A stretch of DNA of 64,000 nucleotides from Hymenobacter negativus (GTDB lineage Bacteria; Bacteroidota; Bacteroidia; Cytophagales; Hymenobacteraceae): assembly GCF_017571495.1 (NCBI RefSeq), contig NZ_JAGETZ010000003.1, positions 310,001 to 374,000 on the forward strand, in the 5' to 3' direction. A program made the position numbers and the translations under genes. Below, piece by piece: positions 9,773 through 18,097 of this stretch. Each line of letters opens with the position of its first letter. Within the stretch, counting starts at the first letter, position 1. Below the pieces are notes generated by a model. That model saw nothing but the letters and a program-made list of their open reading frames with translations, was not told the origin of the DNA and searched no databases.

Positions 9773-10582
9773 ATGCCAATTCTCACCGTTCTCATCACGG
9801 GCGGCACTTCGGGCATTGGCCGGGCCTGCGCCCTGGCCTTTGGCCGCGCCGGCTACCAGGTGGCCATCACCGGCCGCGACGAAGCCAAGCTTGCCGATAC
9901 GGCCCAGGCCCTGACCGCGGCTGGCATCTCCAACCTGGCCGTGCGGGCCGATGTGGGCGACGAAGCCGCCGCCGAACGCGCTGTGCAGGAAACGGTGGCC
10001 CGCTTCGGCGGGCTCGATGTGCTGCTCAACAACGCGGGCATCAGCATGCGCGCCCGCTTTCAGGATGCCGAGCTGGATGTCATCAAGCAGCTCATGCAAA
10101 CCAACTTTTTCGGCACCGTCTTCACCACCAAGTTTGCCCTGCCGCACCTGCTCAAAAGCAAGGGCAGCATTGTGGGCATCAGCAGCATTGCGGGCTACCG
10201 GGGGCTGCCGGGGCGCACGGGCTACTCGGCTTCCAAGTTTGCCATGAATGGCTTTCTGGAGTCGCTGCGAACCGAATTGCTCGACCAGGGCGTGCACGTG
10301 CTCACGGCCGCGCCGGGCTTCACGGCTTCCAATATCCGGCAGACGGCGCTGGCCGCCGATGGCTCGGCGCAGGGCGAGTCGCCGCGCGACGAAGGCGCCA
10401 TGATGAGCAGCGAAGCCGTGGCCGACGAAATCCTGAAGGCGGTGCAACAGCGCAAGCGCACCATCGTGCTCACGGGCCAGGGCAAGCTGGTGGTTTTCCT
10501 CAACAAATTACTGCCCGGCCTGAGCGACAAACTGGTGCTAAACCACTTCCGCAAGGAAGAAAAAGGCGTGGACGTGGGGTAA
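9773..10582 (+). CDS. Short-chain dehydrogenase/reductase (SDR) family oxidoreductase
   Basis: A 269-residue classical SDR. The nucleotide-binding motif TGGTSGIG is at residues 9-16, NNAG at 86-89, and the catalytic Ser138, Tyr151 and Lys155 are all present (YSASK). Such enzymes reduce ketones or oxidise alcohols with NAD(P)H in the cytoplasm. The substrate cannot be told from sequence. The C-terminal part, rich in basic residues with hydrophobic stretches (KLVVFLNKLLPGL), resembles the DHRS7-like branch. It is a single gene, followed by a bidirectional terminator. Confidence 0.88.
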   Translation: MPILTVLITGGTSGIGRACALAFGRAGYQVAITGRDEAKLADTAQALTAAGISNLAVRADVGDEAAAERAVQETVARFGGLDVLLNNAGISMRARFQDAELDVIKQLMQTNFFGTVFTTKFALPHLLKSKGSIVGISSIAGYRGLPGRTGYSASKFAMNGFLESLRTELLDQGVHVLTAAPGFTASNIRQTALAADGSAQGESPRDEGAMMSSEAVADEILKAVQQRKRTIVLTGQGKLVVFLNKLLPGLSDKLVLNHFRKEEKGVDVG

Positions 10583-10687
10583 TCCCATGGCCTGGCAAGG
10601 CATCGTCGAAGCAATGGACGGTCAGCGTAGTTATTCGTCCTCCTAATGCGACTGCCTGAAGTTGTGATAAGCATTGGTTAAAACGCA

Positions 10688-10721
10688 AAAAGCCCCGATA
10701 CTATGCAGTATCGGGGCTTTT
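10688..10721. terminator. Bidirectional rho-independent terminator
   Basis: A perfect stem (AAAAGCCCCGATACT with its complement) encloses the loop ATGC, with A and T runs at either end. It serves the convergent SDR gene (ends 10582) and S8 protease gene (ends 10736). Confidence 0.9.
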
Positions 10722-10735
10722 CTGTAGGAGGAGGG

Positions 10736-12379
10736 TTACATCGTGGCTTTCTGGGCCAGCTTCACGGCCTCGTACAAATCCACTACGCCGCCGGTTACCG
10801 ACAGGGTAGAGAAATCAGCTTCCTTTTCGGTGCCAGGCACGTGTACTTTGGTGTGGTGCACTTGGGCCGACTGCATAATGATGCGCTTCAAATCGGCAGC
10901 GGTGAGCTTGGGGAAGTAGGATTTGAGCACCGCCGCCACGCCGGCCGTAACGGGGGCTGCCATACTGGTGCCGCTTTCGTTGCCGTAGGTGCTACCGGGC
11001 AGGGTGCTGTAGATGGCTACGCCGGGGGCAAACACGTCGACGCCCTTTTTGCTGTAGTTGGAGAAGTCGGCGGTGAGGGCTGCGTTATCCTTCGGACCCG
11101 AAGCGCCCACGGTAAGCAGGTTGGGCACCACACCTTTGTTGAGGTAGAAGGACGCGGGGTAGTTATCCTCCAGGTCGAGGTTGTGGTTTTCGTTGCCGGC
11201 GGCGTGCACCAGCAGCACGTTTTTGGTAGCGGCGTATTTATAGGCTGCCTCCACCGCCGGGCGCTGGGGCGAAAACTCCTTGCCGAAGCTCATGTTGATG
11301 ATGCTGGCGCCGTTGTCGACGGCGTAGCGGATGGCGTTGGCAATGTCTTTGTCGCGCTCGTCACCGTCGGGCACGGCCCGCACCATCATGATGCGAACGG
11401 GGTCGCCGGCGATGCCCTGAATGCCGAGGTTGTTGTCGCGCGCGGCGGCAATAATGCCCGCTACGTGCGTGCCGTGCAGCGGGTCGGTGGCGTAGAGGTC
11501 GTTGTTGCCGTAGTTGCGCTGGTTCACATCGTCCGGGTTGTCCTTGATGATGTCGGCGCGGGGGTTGAAATTCAGGTTCAGCGAATTGTCCAGCATGCTG
11601 CGTTCCTGCTTCACGCCGTCGTTCAGCTGTTTTAGCAGGTCGTCGGCATCGGAGGCACCGGTCTGGCGCATCATGTCCAGCATGCCGGCCACGGCGCGCT
11701 TCATGTTGGGGTCGTCGGTTTTGGCGCTTTTCAGTGCCGTGGTGTCGAGCTTTTCGGTACCGAGGGCCTGCTTCATGCTCTGTACCATCATGGTGAGGGG
11801 GCCGGCCATGCTTTCTACTTCCTTGTTGCGCTCGGTTTCTTCCTTGAGGCGGGCAGTATAGGCTTTTTCAGCCTTCTGGTAGAGGGCAAAATCGGCCTTG
11901 TCGGCGGCTTTCACCGTGGCAGCCGTTTTGCCGGAAAAGCGCTTGCGGCCGGCCGCCACGATGCGCGTCATTTCCAGGGTTTCGGCGCCCACGTTGCGGC
12001 CATCGGCCCCGCCAAGGAAGTTCCAGCCGTGCACGTCGTCGATGTAGCCGTTCTTGTCGTCGTCGATGCCGTTGCCGGGAATCTCCTTGGTGTTGCGCCA
12101 CAGCACGGGCTTCAGGTCGACGTGCGCGGTATCAATGCCCGAGTCGATAACGGCCACAATCACCGGCGTGGGCACCAGGTTTTTCAGGATTTCCGTGTAC
12201 GCCCGGTTGGCCCCGATGCCGGGCACCTGGTCGAGCTGCGGGTCTTTCAAATACCATTGGGCAGCGCTTTGGTCGCCCGCCGGGGGCGGAGTAGGGGCAG
12301 CTGATTGGGCAAAGCTCGCCGAAGGGAGCGCCAGAAACGCCAGCGCAACGGGCCAGCGGCGGGAGGGGAAAATCGTCAT
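10736..12379 (-). CDS. Secreted S8 (subtilisin-like) serine peptidase with large insertion
   Basis: Starting at 12379 (MTIFPSRRWPVAL) the product has 547 residues and a signal peptide ending near ASFAQ. The subtilase triad is complete: Asp79 in VIVAVIDSGID, His302 in LHGTHVAGI and Ser471 in ESGTSMAAP, with the oxyanion Asn395 in AAGNENHN. About 220 residues separate Asp and His, far more than in subtilisin. The extra part is charged and helical (roughly residues 130-270) and may be an inserted chaperone or regulatory segment. A classical long inhibitor prodomain is absent; only about 50 residues precede the catalytic domain. It is expected to act in the periplasm or outside the cell. Confidence 0.9.
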   Translation of the reverse strand: MTIFPSRRWPVALAFLALPSASFAQSAAPTPPPAGDQSAAQWYLKDPQLDQVPGIGANRAYTEILKNLVPTPVIVAVIDSGIDTAHVDLKPVLWRNTKEIPGNGIDDDKNGYIDDVHGWNFLGGADGRNVGAETLEMTRIVAAGRKRFSGKTAATVKAADKADFALYQKAEKAYTARLKEETERNKEVESMAGPLTMMVQSMKQALGTEKLDTTALKSAKTDDPNMKRAVAGMLDMMRQTGASDADDLLKQLNDGVKQERSMLDNSLNLNFNPRADIIKDNPDDVNQRNYGNNDLYATDPLHGTHVAGIIAAARDNNLGIQGIAGDPVRIMMVRAVPDGDERDKDIANAIRYAVDNGASIINMSFGKEFSPQRPAVEAAYKYAATKNVLLVHAAGNENHNLDLEDNYPASFYLNKGVVPNLLTVGASGPKDNAALTADFSNYSKKGVDVFAPGVAIYSTLPGSTYGNESGTSMAAPVTAGVAAVLKSYFPKLTAADLKRIIMQSAQVHHTKVHVPGTEKEADFSTLSVTGGVVDLYEAVKLAQKATM

Positions 12380-12669
12380 GAGCAAAATGAAGCGCCGCGA
12401 CGGTGCGGCGATGATGGGTGGTAAACCGAATTGACTACAAAGGAAGTTCGGCCACGGCAAAGACGGGGCCGGCCGGCCCCGCGTTGCGCCCGGCTAGCTG
12501 GGGTGGCAGCGGGTTTTGGTGCCGTTCTTTGCCCTGGCCGGGCCGTCTGGTTGCCCAGTAAAGCATATTTGTTATCCGTTTCAATCACCGCCGTCCACGG
12601 CATTCGGCGGTGCTGCCTGGCCTGCGCCGACTGGTTGGCGGCAGCAAGGGCCGCTCGATTACCTCTTCT

Positions 12670-13257
12670 ATGCACCTGATTTCTTATTTGTCGGCAGTCC
12701 TTCAACGGCCTGGCGAACTGGCTACGCAGTGGTGGGCCCAGCGCCGGCGCTACCTGTTAGCGGCTGTGGTGCTGGGGTGTTTGGTGGGGCTTGCCACTGC
12801 GGCAATGGCGCTTTTGCAAGCCTATCACCCGGCCTGGGCACTGGTGCGGCAGCCGCGGCTGAGTGCAACGCAGCTCGCCGCTCTGCACGGGCACCGCAGC
12901 TACTGGGGCACCTACCACAACCTGCGACAATTGGCATTGCTACCCCTTTTTGCTCTTCCTACATGGGCGGTCTACCGTCGACAGGGCGTGCGCTATGCCG
13001 ATGCCCTTTTTATGCAAATGCTCTGGAATACGGCGTACACCCTCTTGGCGCTCGGCCTGGTTGGGCTCATGGCCTTGCAGGTGGTGCCTATCACCTTCAC
13101 CGGCAACGGGCTGGCGCTGCTCTTGCTGCTGGGCTACCTCGTCGCTATTGGCCATACCACACTCGACCTGCGCTGGTCCGTGGCCGCCCTCAAGGCCGTG
13201 TTCACATTGGGGCTGGTCGTTGCGTGCTTACGCCTGCTCACCTGCTGGGGATTGTGA
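12670..13257 (+). CDS. Small polytopic membrane protein, unrecognised
   Basis: A 195-residue protein with about four hydrophobic segments (near YLLAAVVLGCLVGLATAAM, LALLPLFALP, TAYTLLALGLVGLMALQVV and ALLLLLGYLVAIG). The start at 12670 (MHLISYLSAV) is preferred; the frame stays open 60 bases further upstream. The layout resembles Yip1/DUF3667-like inner membrane proteins of Bacteroidota, but I cannot assign a family. Its 3' end overlaps the convergent winged-helix-like gene by 30 bases. Confidence 0.6.
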   Translation: MHLISYLSAVLQRPGELATQWWAQRRRYLLAAVVLGCLVGLATAAMALLQAYHPAWALVRQPRLSATQLAALHGHRSYWGTYHNLRQLALLPLFALPTWAVYRRQGVRYADALFMQMLWNTAYTLLALGLVGLMALQVVPITFTGNGLALLLLLGYLVAIGHTTLDLRWSVAALKAVFTLGLVVACLRLLTCWGL

Positions 13258-13665
13258 CGCTTGGGGGCTGGGCGCGGGCGGCGGCCCCATCACCACCAGC
13301 AGCAGGGCGTCTTCGGCGGCGCGGGTGAGGCGGTGGAAGCGGTAGAGGCCGCGGTACTCCCAGGTAGTGATGGCGAACCCGTTAAGGCGCACGGCCACGC
13401 GGGCGGCGGCCCGGGCCGGCAGGCCAGCCGCTTCGGCGAGCTGGGCAGTGGTGCGCTCGGGGTGCTGCATGAGGGCCCGTACCATGCGGCCCATGCGCAG
13501 GAGACTGCGGGTGTCGCGCAGGTGGCCGGTTGTGCGCAGCCATGCCTCAATCCGAGCCTGCACGGCCGCCGGCTCCATGCTCAGTGGGGGAGGTGGGGGC
13601 GGGTTGTCGCGCTCGGCCAAGCGGCGGGCGAAGGCAGTAGGAAGGCTGTCGGGCAGGTCGGACAT
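13228..13665 (-). CDS. Putative winged helix-turn-helix DNA-binding protein
   Basis: This 145-residue protein has a proline-rich linker (NPPPPPP, residues about 21-27) and a central helix-turn-helix-like segment around residues 72-95 (TTAQLAEAAGLPARAAARVAVRLNGF), followed by a wing-like strand and a helix. It resembles small MarR/ArsR-type winged-helix proteins but matches none I can name. The start ATG at 13663-13665 directly abuts a 21-bp tandem array (13666-13916), so its promoter and leader must lie within or beside the array. This makes it the first candidate to bind those repeats, which is an inference from position only. Confidence 0.55.
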   Translation of the reverse strand: MSDLPDSLPTAFARRLAERDNPPPPPPLSMEPAAVQARIEAWLRTTGHLRDTRSLLRMGRMVRALMQHPERTTAQLAEAAGLPARAAARVAVRLNGFAITTWEYRGLYRFHRLTRAAEDALLLVVMGPPPAPSPQASQSPAGEQA

Positions 13666-13916
13666 GGCATAAAAAGTAGAAGCCAGGCTAAGCTACTCAA
13701 TAAACTGGCTAACTAAAAGAAATACATGGCTAATTAACTGCATAAACGGGCTTATTTAATTCATTAATGGGCTATCTAAACGTAAGTACTGATTAATGTC
13801 GTACAATAGCTGAACAAATCAATTAATCTACTGGCTTACTTAAGGTAAAATCGGAATAATATCTTGAAAAACGTGGCTAACCTGATTAAACATTGGGCTA
13901 ACTCAAGTAAACAACA
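13666..13916. repeat. Degenerate 21-bp tandem array A (11 full units plus one shortened)
   Basis: From 13686 the motif GGCT recurs at 13686, 13707, 13728, 13749, 13770, 13833, 13875 and 13896, always at multiples of 21 bases; units at 13791, 13812 and 13854 keep the register with a changed core. Across 11 units position 1 is always G and position 15 always A; positions 4, 5, 6 and 18 are nearly invariant (T, A, A, A). The core is GGCTAA followed by an AT-rich stretch. A 20-base unit starting at 13666 precedes it. Stop codons interrupt the frames, so the array is non-coding. It sits between the divergent winged-helix-like and PIG-L genes. Confidence 0.85.
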
Positions 13917-14000
13917 CCCACATATTGGCACACAGGCACGCTCCGTTATCTCTCCGCGTCGGGCAACAATGCAGGCTGAAAGCCAAACAGTATGGCCTGC

Positions 14001-14023
14001 CAGACGCGATGTAGCGCGTCTCT
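14001..14023. repeat. Short AGACGCG palindrome
   Basis: AGACGCG at 14002-14008 pairs with CGCGTCT at 14015-14021 around a six-base loop. A related hairpin occurs at 26980-27001, so it is a small dispersed repeat family. It lies in the leader of the PIG-L gene. Confidence 0.5.
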
Positions 14024-14070
14024 GTATCGCGCAGCTGATAACTTCACCGCTACACCCCGGTTTCCCGCGC

Positions 14071-16767
14071 ATGATTAGCTCCTTCCGCCCGCTCGTTGCG
14101 GCCCTGCTACTGCTCACTGTTAACTGTTGCTTGTTAACTGAAACGCAAGCCCAAACGCCCAAAACCTACACGTCCTCGGAAATTCTGCTGGGGCTGAAGA
14201 AGCTCAACGTGCTGGGCTCGGTGATGTATATCGCGGCCCACCCCGACGACGAAAACACGCGCCTCATCGCCTACCTGGCCAATGAGCGCCTGCTCGAAAC
14301 CAGCTACCTGAGCTGCACCCGCGGCGACGGCGGGCAGAACCTCATCGGCCCCGAGCTGCGCGAGGGCCTCGGCGTGATTCGCACGCAGGAGCTGCTGGCG
14401 GCCCGGCGCCTCGACGGCGGCCGGCAGTTCTTCACCCGCGCCAACGACTTCGGCTTCTCGAAAACCTCGGACGAGACGTTTCATATCTGGGACAAGGAGC
14501 AGGTGCTCGCCGATATGGTGTGGGTCATCCGCCAGCGCCGGCCCGACGTGCTCATCACCCGCTTCCCGCCCGATGCCCGCGCCGGCCACGGCCACCACCA
14601 GGCCAGCGCCATCCTCGCCGCCGAAGCCTTCGACGCCGCCGGCGACCCCCAGCGCTTCCCCGAGCAGCTGCAATACGTGCCAGCCTGGCAGCCCAAGCGC
14701 CTGCTCTGGAACACCGGCAGCTTCTTCGTGAAGCCCGGCGAAAACATGGACGGTTACCTCAAGCTCGATGCCGGAGGATACAATGCGCTGCTGGGAAAGT
14801 CGTATGGTGAAATCGCGGCGCTCTCCCGCTCGCAGCACCGTTCGCAAGGCATGGGCTCGGCTGCTCAGCGAGGCGAGGCGCTGGAGTATTTCCAGCCCGT
14901 GAAAGGCGAGAAAGCCACCAACGACCTGTTCGAAGGCGTGGACCAGACCTGGAACCGGGTGCCCGGCGGCGCGGCCGTGGGCAAGCTCATCGAGGAGGTG
15001 ATTCGCAAGTATGACCCGAGCAACCCCAGCGCCAGCGTGGCCGGGCTGGAAGAACTACAAAAAGAGTTGTCTAATCTTGAGCAGTTGTCTCATCCTTCTT
15101 CAAGCAAGGCTTCGCCAGAAGGTTTGTACTGGGCTCGGACGAAACAGGAAGAGTTAACTACGATAAAACAAGCAGCTACTGGGCTTTATGCCGAAGCCAC
15201 GGTGGCGGAGAGTACGATAGTGGCCGGGCAGCCTGCCACAGTGAATGTAGACATTGTAAATCGCTCTGCAGTGGTGCAGGAACTTACCGGTATTAACGCG
15301 ACAGGTTTAGAGGTAGAGCCCGACACGGCTCTACACATTACCCAAGTTAGACCAGGTGAAGCAAAACGGATAGTACTGCGGGCTAAAGTATCAGCTACAA
15401 TCACAAATAGTCAGCCTTACTGGTTGCGTGAGCGCGGCACGGTGGGTATGTATATGTTGCCTGAGCAGTTTCCAAAAGGTAGGCAAAATATACCTGTTTA
15501 TCCGCAAGGAAGTTCAGATGTTTCCGAGCCGGACTTCTCATGCCACATACGTTTGATTCGGCCATCAAGAATCCGCAAAAAAGCCAGGCCAGTCGCTGTA
15601 AGATATCCCCTGCCAGAGCGGGAATTGATAGGTCTAGCTGAAAACTCACCAGTAGCTAGTCTTTCTGTACAGGTGAAAGGGGATTCTTTCAATTCAATTT
15701 TTCTTCCCGTCCAATACAAGCACACCGACCCCGTGCTGGGCGAGTTGTACCAGCCGCTGGCCGTGGTGCCGCCCGTGGCCGTGAACCTGCCCGCCGCCCG
15801 CGCCTACGTCTTCGCCGACGCCCAGCCCAAGACCGTGCCCGTGACCCTCAAAGCTGGACGCGCCGGGGTAGCCGGCACGCTGGCCCTGACCCTGCCCGCC
15901 GGCTGGACCAGCACCCCCGCCCGCCAGTCCTTCGCCCTGGCCGCCAAAGACGCCGAGCAAACCATCGAGTTCCGCGTGCAGCCCGGCCCTGGCGCCGCCC
16001 CCGGCAAAACCGAGCTGCGCGCCGTGGCCACCGTCGACGGCCAGGCCTACAGCCGCGGCCTCCAGACCATCCAATACCCTCACATCCCCACCCAAACGCT
16101 GTTTCCCGACGCCGTAGCCCCGCTCGTGAAGCTGGACCTGCAGCGCGGCAAAGCCCGGAACGTGGCCTACCTGATGGGGGCCGGCGACGAAGTGCCCGAA
16201 GCCCTGCGCCAAATCGGCTACACCGTGACCCTGCTCGAACCCAAAGACCTCACCGCCGCCACCCTTAAGCAATACGACGCCCTGGTGGTGGGCATCCGCG
16301 CCTACAACACCGTCGACCGCCTCAAAACCCAGCAGCCCGAAATCCTGCGCTACATCGAGCAGGGCGGCAACGTGGTGGTGCAATACGTGGTGAACCGCGG
16401 CACCGTACTGCCCGACATCGGCCCCTACCCGCTGACGCTTTCCTCCGACCGGGTGACGGTGGAAGACGCCCCCGTTACCCTCACAAAACATCCGTTGCTG
16501 GCCGCGCCCAACAAAATCACCGCGCAGGATTTCCACGGCTGGGTGCAGGAGCAGGGCCTGTATTATCCTTCCAAGTGGGACCCGAAATACCAGCCCGTCA
16601 TTTCCAGCAGCGACCCCGGCGAGGCGGCCAAGGAAAGCGCCATTCTGGTGGCGGACTACGGCAAGGGCCACTTCATCTACACCGGCTTGTCGCTGTTTCG
16701 CGAGCTGCCAGCCGGCGTGCCCGGCGCCTACCGCATTATCACGAACATGATTTCCTACGGGAAGTAG
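14071..16767 (+). CDS. Secreted PIG-L (LmbE-like) family deacetylase with C-terminal amidotransferase-like domain
   Basis: The start at 14071 (MISSFRPLVAALL) yields 898 residues with a signal peptide ending near TQAQ; the frame stays open upstream only because it runs through the repeat array. The PIG-L zinc motif AHPDDE is at 56-61 and a second metal-binding motif HGHH at 173-176, as in N-acetylglucosaminyl deacetylases. A middle region of beta-type domains (about 380-690) is followed by a class-I-amidotransferase-like or ThuA-like fold (about 690-898: YDALVVGIRAYNT, YIEQGGNVVVQYV). The likely role is hydrolysis of an N-acyl group from an extracellular sugar or small molecule. The stretch encoded at about 15050-15720 is clearly poorer in GC than both flanks, suggesting a mosaic gene. 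Confidence 0.85.
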   Translation: MISSFRPLVAALLLLTVNCCLLTETQAQTPKTYTSSEILLGLKKLNVLGSVMYIAAHPDDENTRLIAYLANERLLETSYLSCTRGDGGQNLIGPELREGLGVIRTQELLAARRLDGGRQFFTRANDFGFSKTSDETFHIWDKEQVLADMVWVIRQRRPDVLITRFPPDARAGHGHHQASAILAAEAFDAAGDPQRFPEQLQYVPAWQPKRLLWNTGSFFVKPGENMDGYLKLDAGGYNALLGKSYGEIAALSRSQHRSQGMGSAAQRGEALEYFQPVKGEKATNDLFEGVDQTWNRVPGGAAVGKLIEEVIRKYDPSNPSASVAGLEELQKELSNLEQLSHPSSSKASPEGLYWARTKQEELTTIKQAATGLYAEATVAESTIVAGQPATVNVDIVNRSAVVQELTGINATGLEVEPDTALHITQVRPGEAKRIVLRAKVSATITNSQPYWLRERGTVGMYMLPEQFPKGRQNIPVYPQGSSDVSEPDFSCHIRLIRPSRIRKKARPVAVRYPLPERELIGLAENSPVASLSVQVKGDSFNSIFLPVQYKHTDPVLGELYQPLAVVPPVAVNLPAARAYVFADAQPKTVPVTLKAGRAGVAGTLALTLPAGWTSTPARQSFALAAKDAEQTIEFRVQPGPGAAPGKTELRAVATVDGQAYSRGLQTIQYPHIPTQTLFPDAVAPLVKLDLQRGKARNVAYLMGAGDEVPEALRQIGYTVTLLEPKDLTAATLKQYDALVVGIRAYNTVDRLKTQQPEILRYIEQGGNVVVQYVVNRGTVLPDIGPYPLTLSSDRVTVEDAPVTLTKHPLLAAPNKITAQDFHGWVQEQGLYYPSKWDPKYQPVISSSDPGEAAKESAILVADYGKGHFIYTGLSLFRELPAGVPGAYRIITNMISYGK

Positions 16768-16786
16768 CGCGGAGTAAAAGTTTGCG

Positions 16787-18013
16787 TTACCGCGAAACGC
16801 TCCGCGCCACCCAGGCACCCGTACTGAAACACCCTTGCAGCAAATAGCCGCCCGTGGGCGCCTCCCAATCCAGCATCTCACCAGCTACAAAAGTGCCCGG
16901 ACGGGCGCGCAGCATCAGGTGCTCATCTACGGCTGCGAAGGGAATGCCACCCGCTGTCGAAATAGCCTCATCGAGCGGCCGCAGGCCCGTCACGGACAGG
17001 GGCAGGGCGGTGAGCAATGCGGCCAGCTCCTCGGGCGCAAGCGCGGCGGCGTCGGGCCGTACTTCGCGCAGTAGCGTGGGAACCGGCGGACCCAGGTGCA
17101 GCACTTTTTTCAGAAACTCCGGGAAAGACGCCTTGCCGCGGGGTTGCTTCAGCTTTTGAACCAAAGCCGCAGCAGAAAGGTCGGCCTTGAGGTTGAGATG
17201 CAGTGTGGCGGCATCCCTAGTCAGCGCGGTGCGCAGCTGGGGTGTGAGGGCGTAGGCGGGCGTGCCTTCTACCCCGTAGTCGGTCAGCATCAGCTCGCCG
17301 CGTACTTCAGGGCCGTCGTTCACGCGCAACGCTATGTTCTTGAGTGGAGCCCGGCCCACTTTTTCTTTGAAAAAAGCTGACCACGCCACTTCTGCCCCGC
17401 AATTGGCCGGCGCAAAGGCCGTGACGGGGACGCCAATTTCCTGCAGAATGAGCACCCACGCACCATCGGAGCCAGTTTTAGTCCAGCTGGCCCCGCCCAA
17501 CGCCAATACCGTGGCGGTGGGCTCAAGCACTAGTTCCTGCCCAGTCGTTTCGTCGCGCAGCCGGATACCGGTGGAACCCGCAAAGCCCAGCCAGCGGTGC
17601 CGGGTATGGATTTCAACGCCGAGCTCGCGCAAGCGGCCCAGCCAGGCCCGCAGCAAATCAGCCGGCTTGTGGGCAGCTACCGGAAAGATGCGCCCGCTGG
17701 TTCCCACAAATGTTTCGATGCCCAAATCGGCCGCCCAGGCCTGTAAATCGCCCGGTGAGAAGTGCGCCAGCAGTTCCGTGAAGCGGCTTTCCTCGGTTCC
17801 GTAGCGCCCGGCAAAGGCGGTGAGGGCTTCCGAATTACTCAGATTGAACCCCCCGTGCCCAGCCACCAGAAATTTGCGCCCCACGGTCGCCTGCGCTTCA
17901 AACAGGCGCACCCGCTGCCCGGCTTCGGCCAGCCGCTGGGCCGCCATCAGCCCTGCTGGTCCGCCGCCGATGATGGCTGCAAAGGGAGAGTTATCGAAGC
18001 CGTTTGTAATCAA
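16787..18013 (-). CDS. TIGR03862-type NAD(P)/FAD-dependent oxidoreductase (HI0933/BaiN superfamily)
   Basis: A 408-residue flavoprotein. The FAD-binding GGGPAGLMAA motif is at residues 17-26, followed by the family signature GRKFLVAGHGGFNLSNSE. The C-terminal GATG-equivalent region (MLDWEAPTGGYLLQGCFSTG) closes the Rossmann fold. This matches the flavoprotein family near HI0933 and BaiN; the physiological reaction is not established. It converges on the PIG-L gene with a gap of only 19 bases. A good -7 box stands 21 bases before the start. Confidence 0.85.
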   Translation of the reverse strand: MITNGFDNSPFAAIIGGGPAGLMAAQRLAEAGQRVRLFEAQATVGRKFLVAGHGGFNLSNSEALTAFAGRYGTEESRFTELLAHFSPGDLQAWAADLGIETFVGTSGRIFPVAAHKPADLLRAWLGRLRELGVEIHTRHRWLGFAGSTGIRLRDETTGQELVLEPTATVLALGGASWTKTGSDGAWVLILQEIGVPVTAFAPANCGAEVAWSAFFKEKVGRAPLKNIALRVNDGPEVRGELMLTDYGVEGTPAYALTPQLRTALTRDAATLHLNLKADLSAAALVQKLKQPRGKASFPEFLKKVLHLGPPVPTLLREVRPDAAALAPEELAALLTALPLSVTGLRPLDEAISTAGGIPFAAVDEHLMLRARPGTFVAGEMLDWEAPTGGYLLQGCFSTGAWVARSVSR

Positions 18014-18033
18014 AGCCGGAGGTTTTGGAGCTG

Positions 18034-18041
18034 CAAAAGTA
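18034..18041 (-). promoter_or_regulatory. Bacteroidota -7 promoter box (TACTTTTG) for the flavoprotein gene
   Basis: On the minus strand the octamer reads TACTTTTG, a perfect TAnnTTTG. It ends 21 bases before the ATG at 18013. Confidence 0.6.
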
Positions 18042-18097
18042 CCTCTACCCGGCCCGCTTCGGCCAACCCTGGCCCTGTCCGGCCGTTAACCTGAGCC

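Noticed and set aside
13666..13916. CRISPR array
   Set aside because: Repeats are degenerate and directly adjacent with no conserved repeat/variable spacer alternation; no cas gene is in the window.
13864..14070. N-terminal extension of the PIG-L protein through the array
   Set aside because: The extension is encoded by the array and a hairpin repeat, and a proper signal peptide starts at 14071.
15694..16881. Long minus-strand open frame (395 codons) opposite the PIG-L gene
   Set aside because: Shadow frame: Gly/His/Val-rich composition typical of the antisense of GC-rich codons, no domain, and the plus strand holds a clear enzyme.
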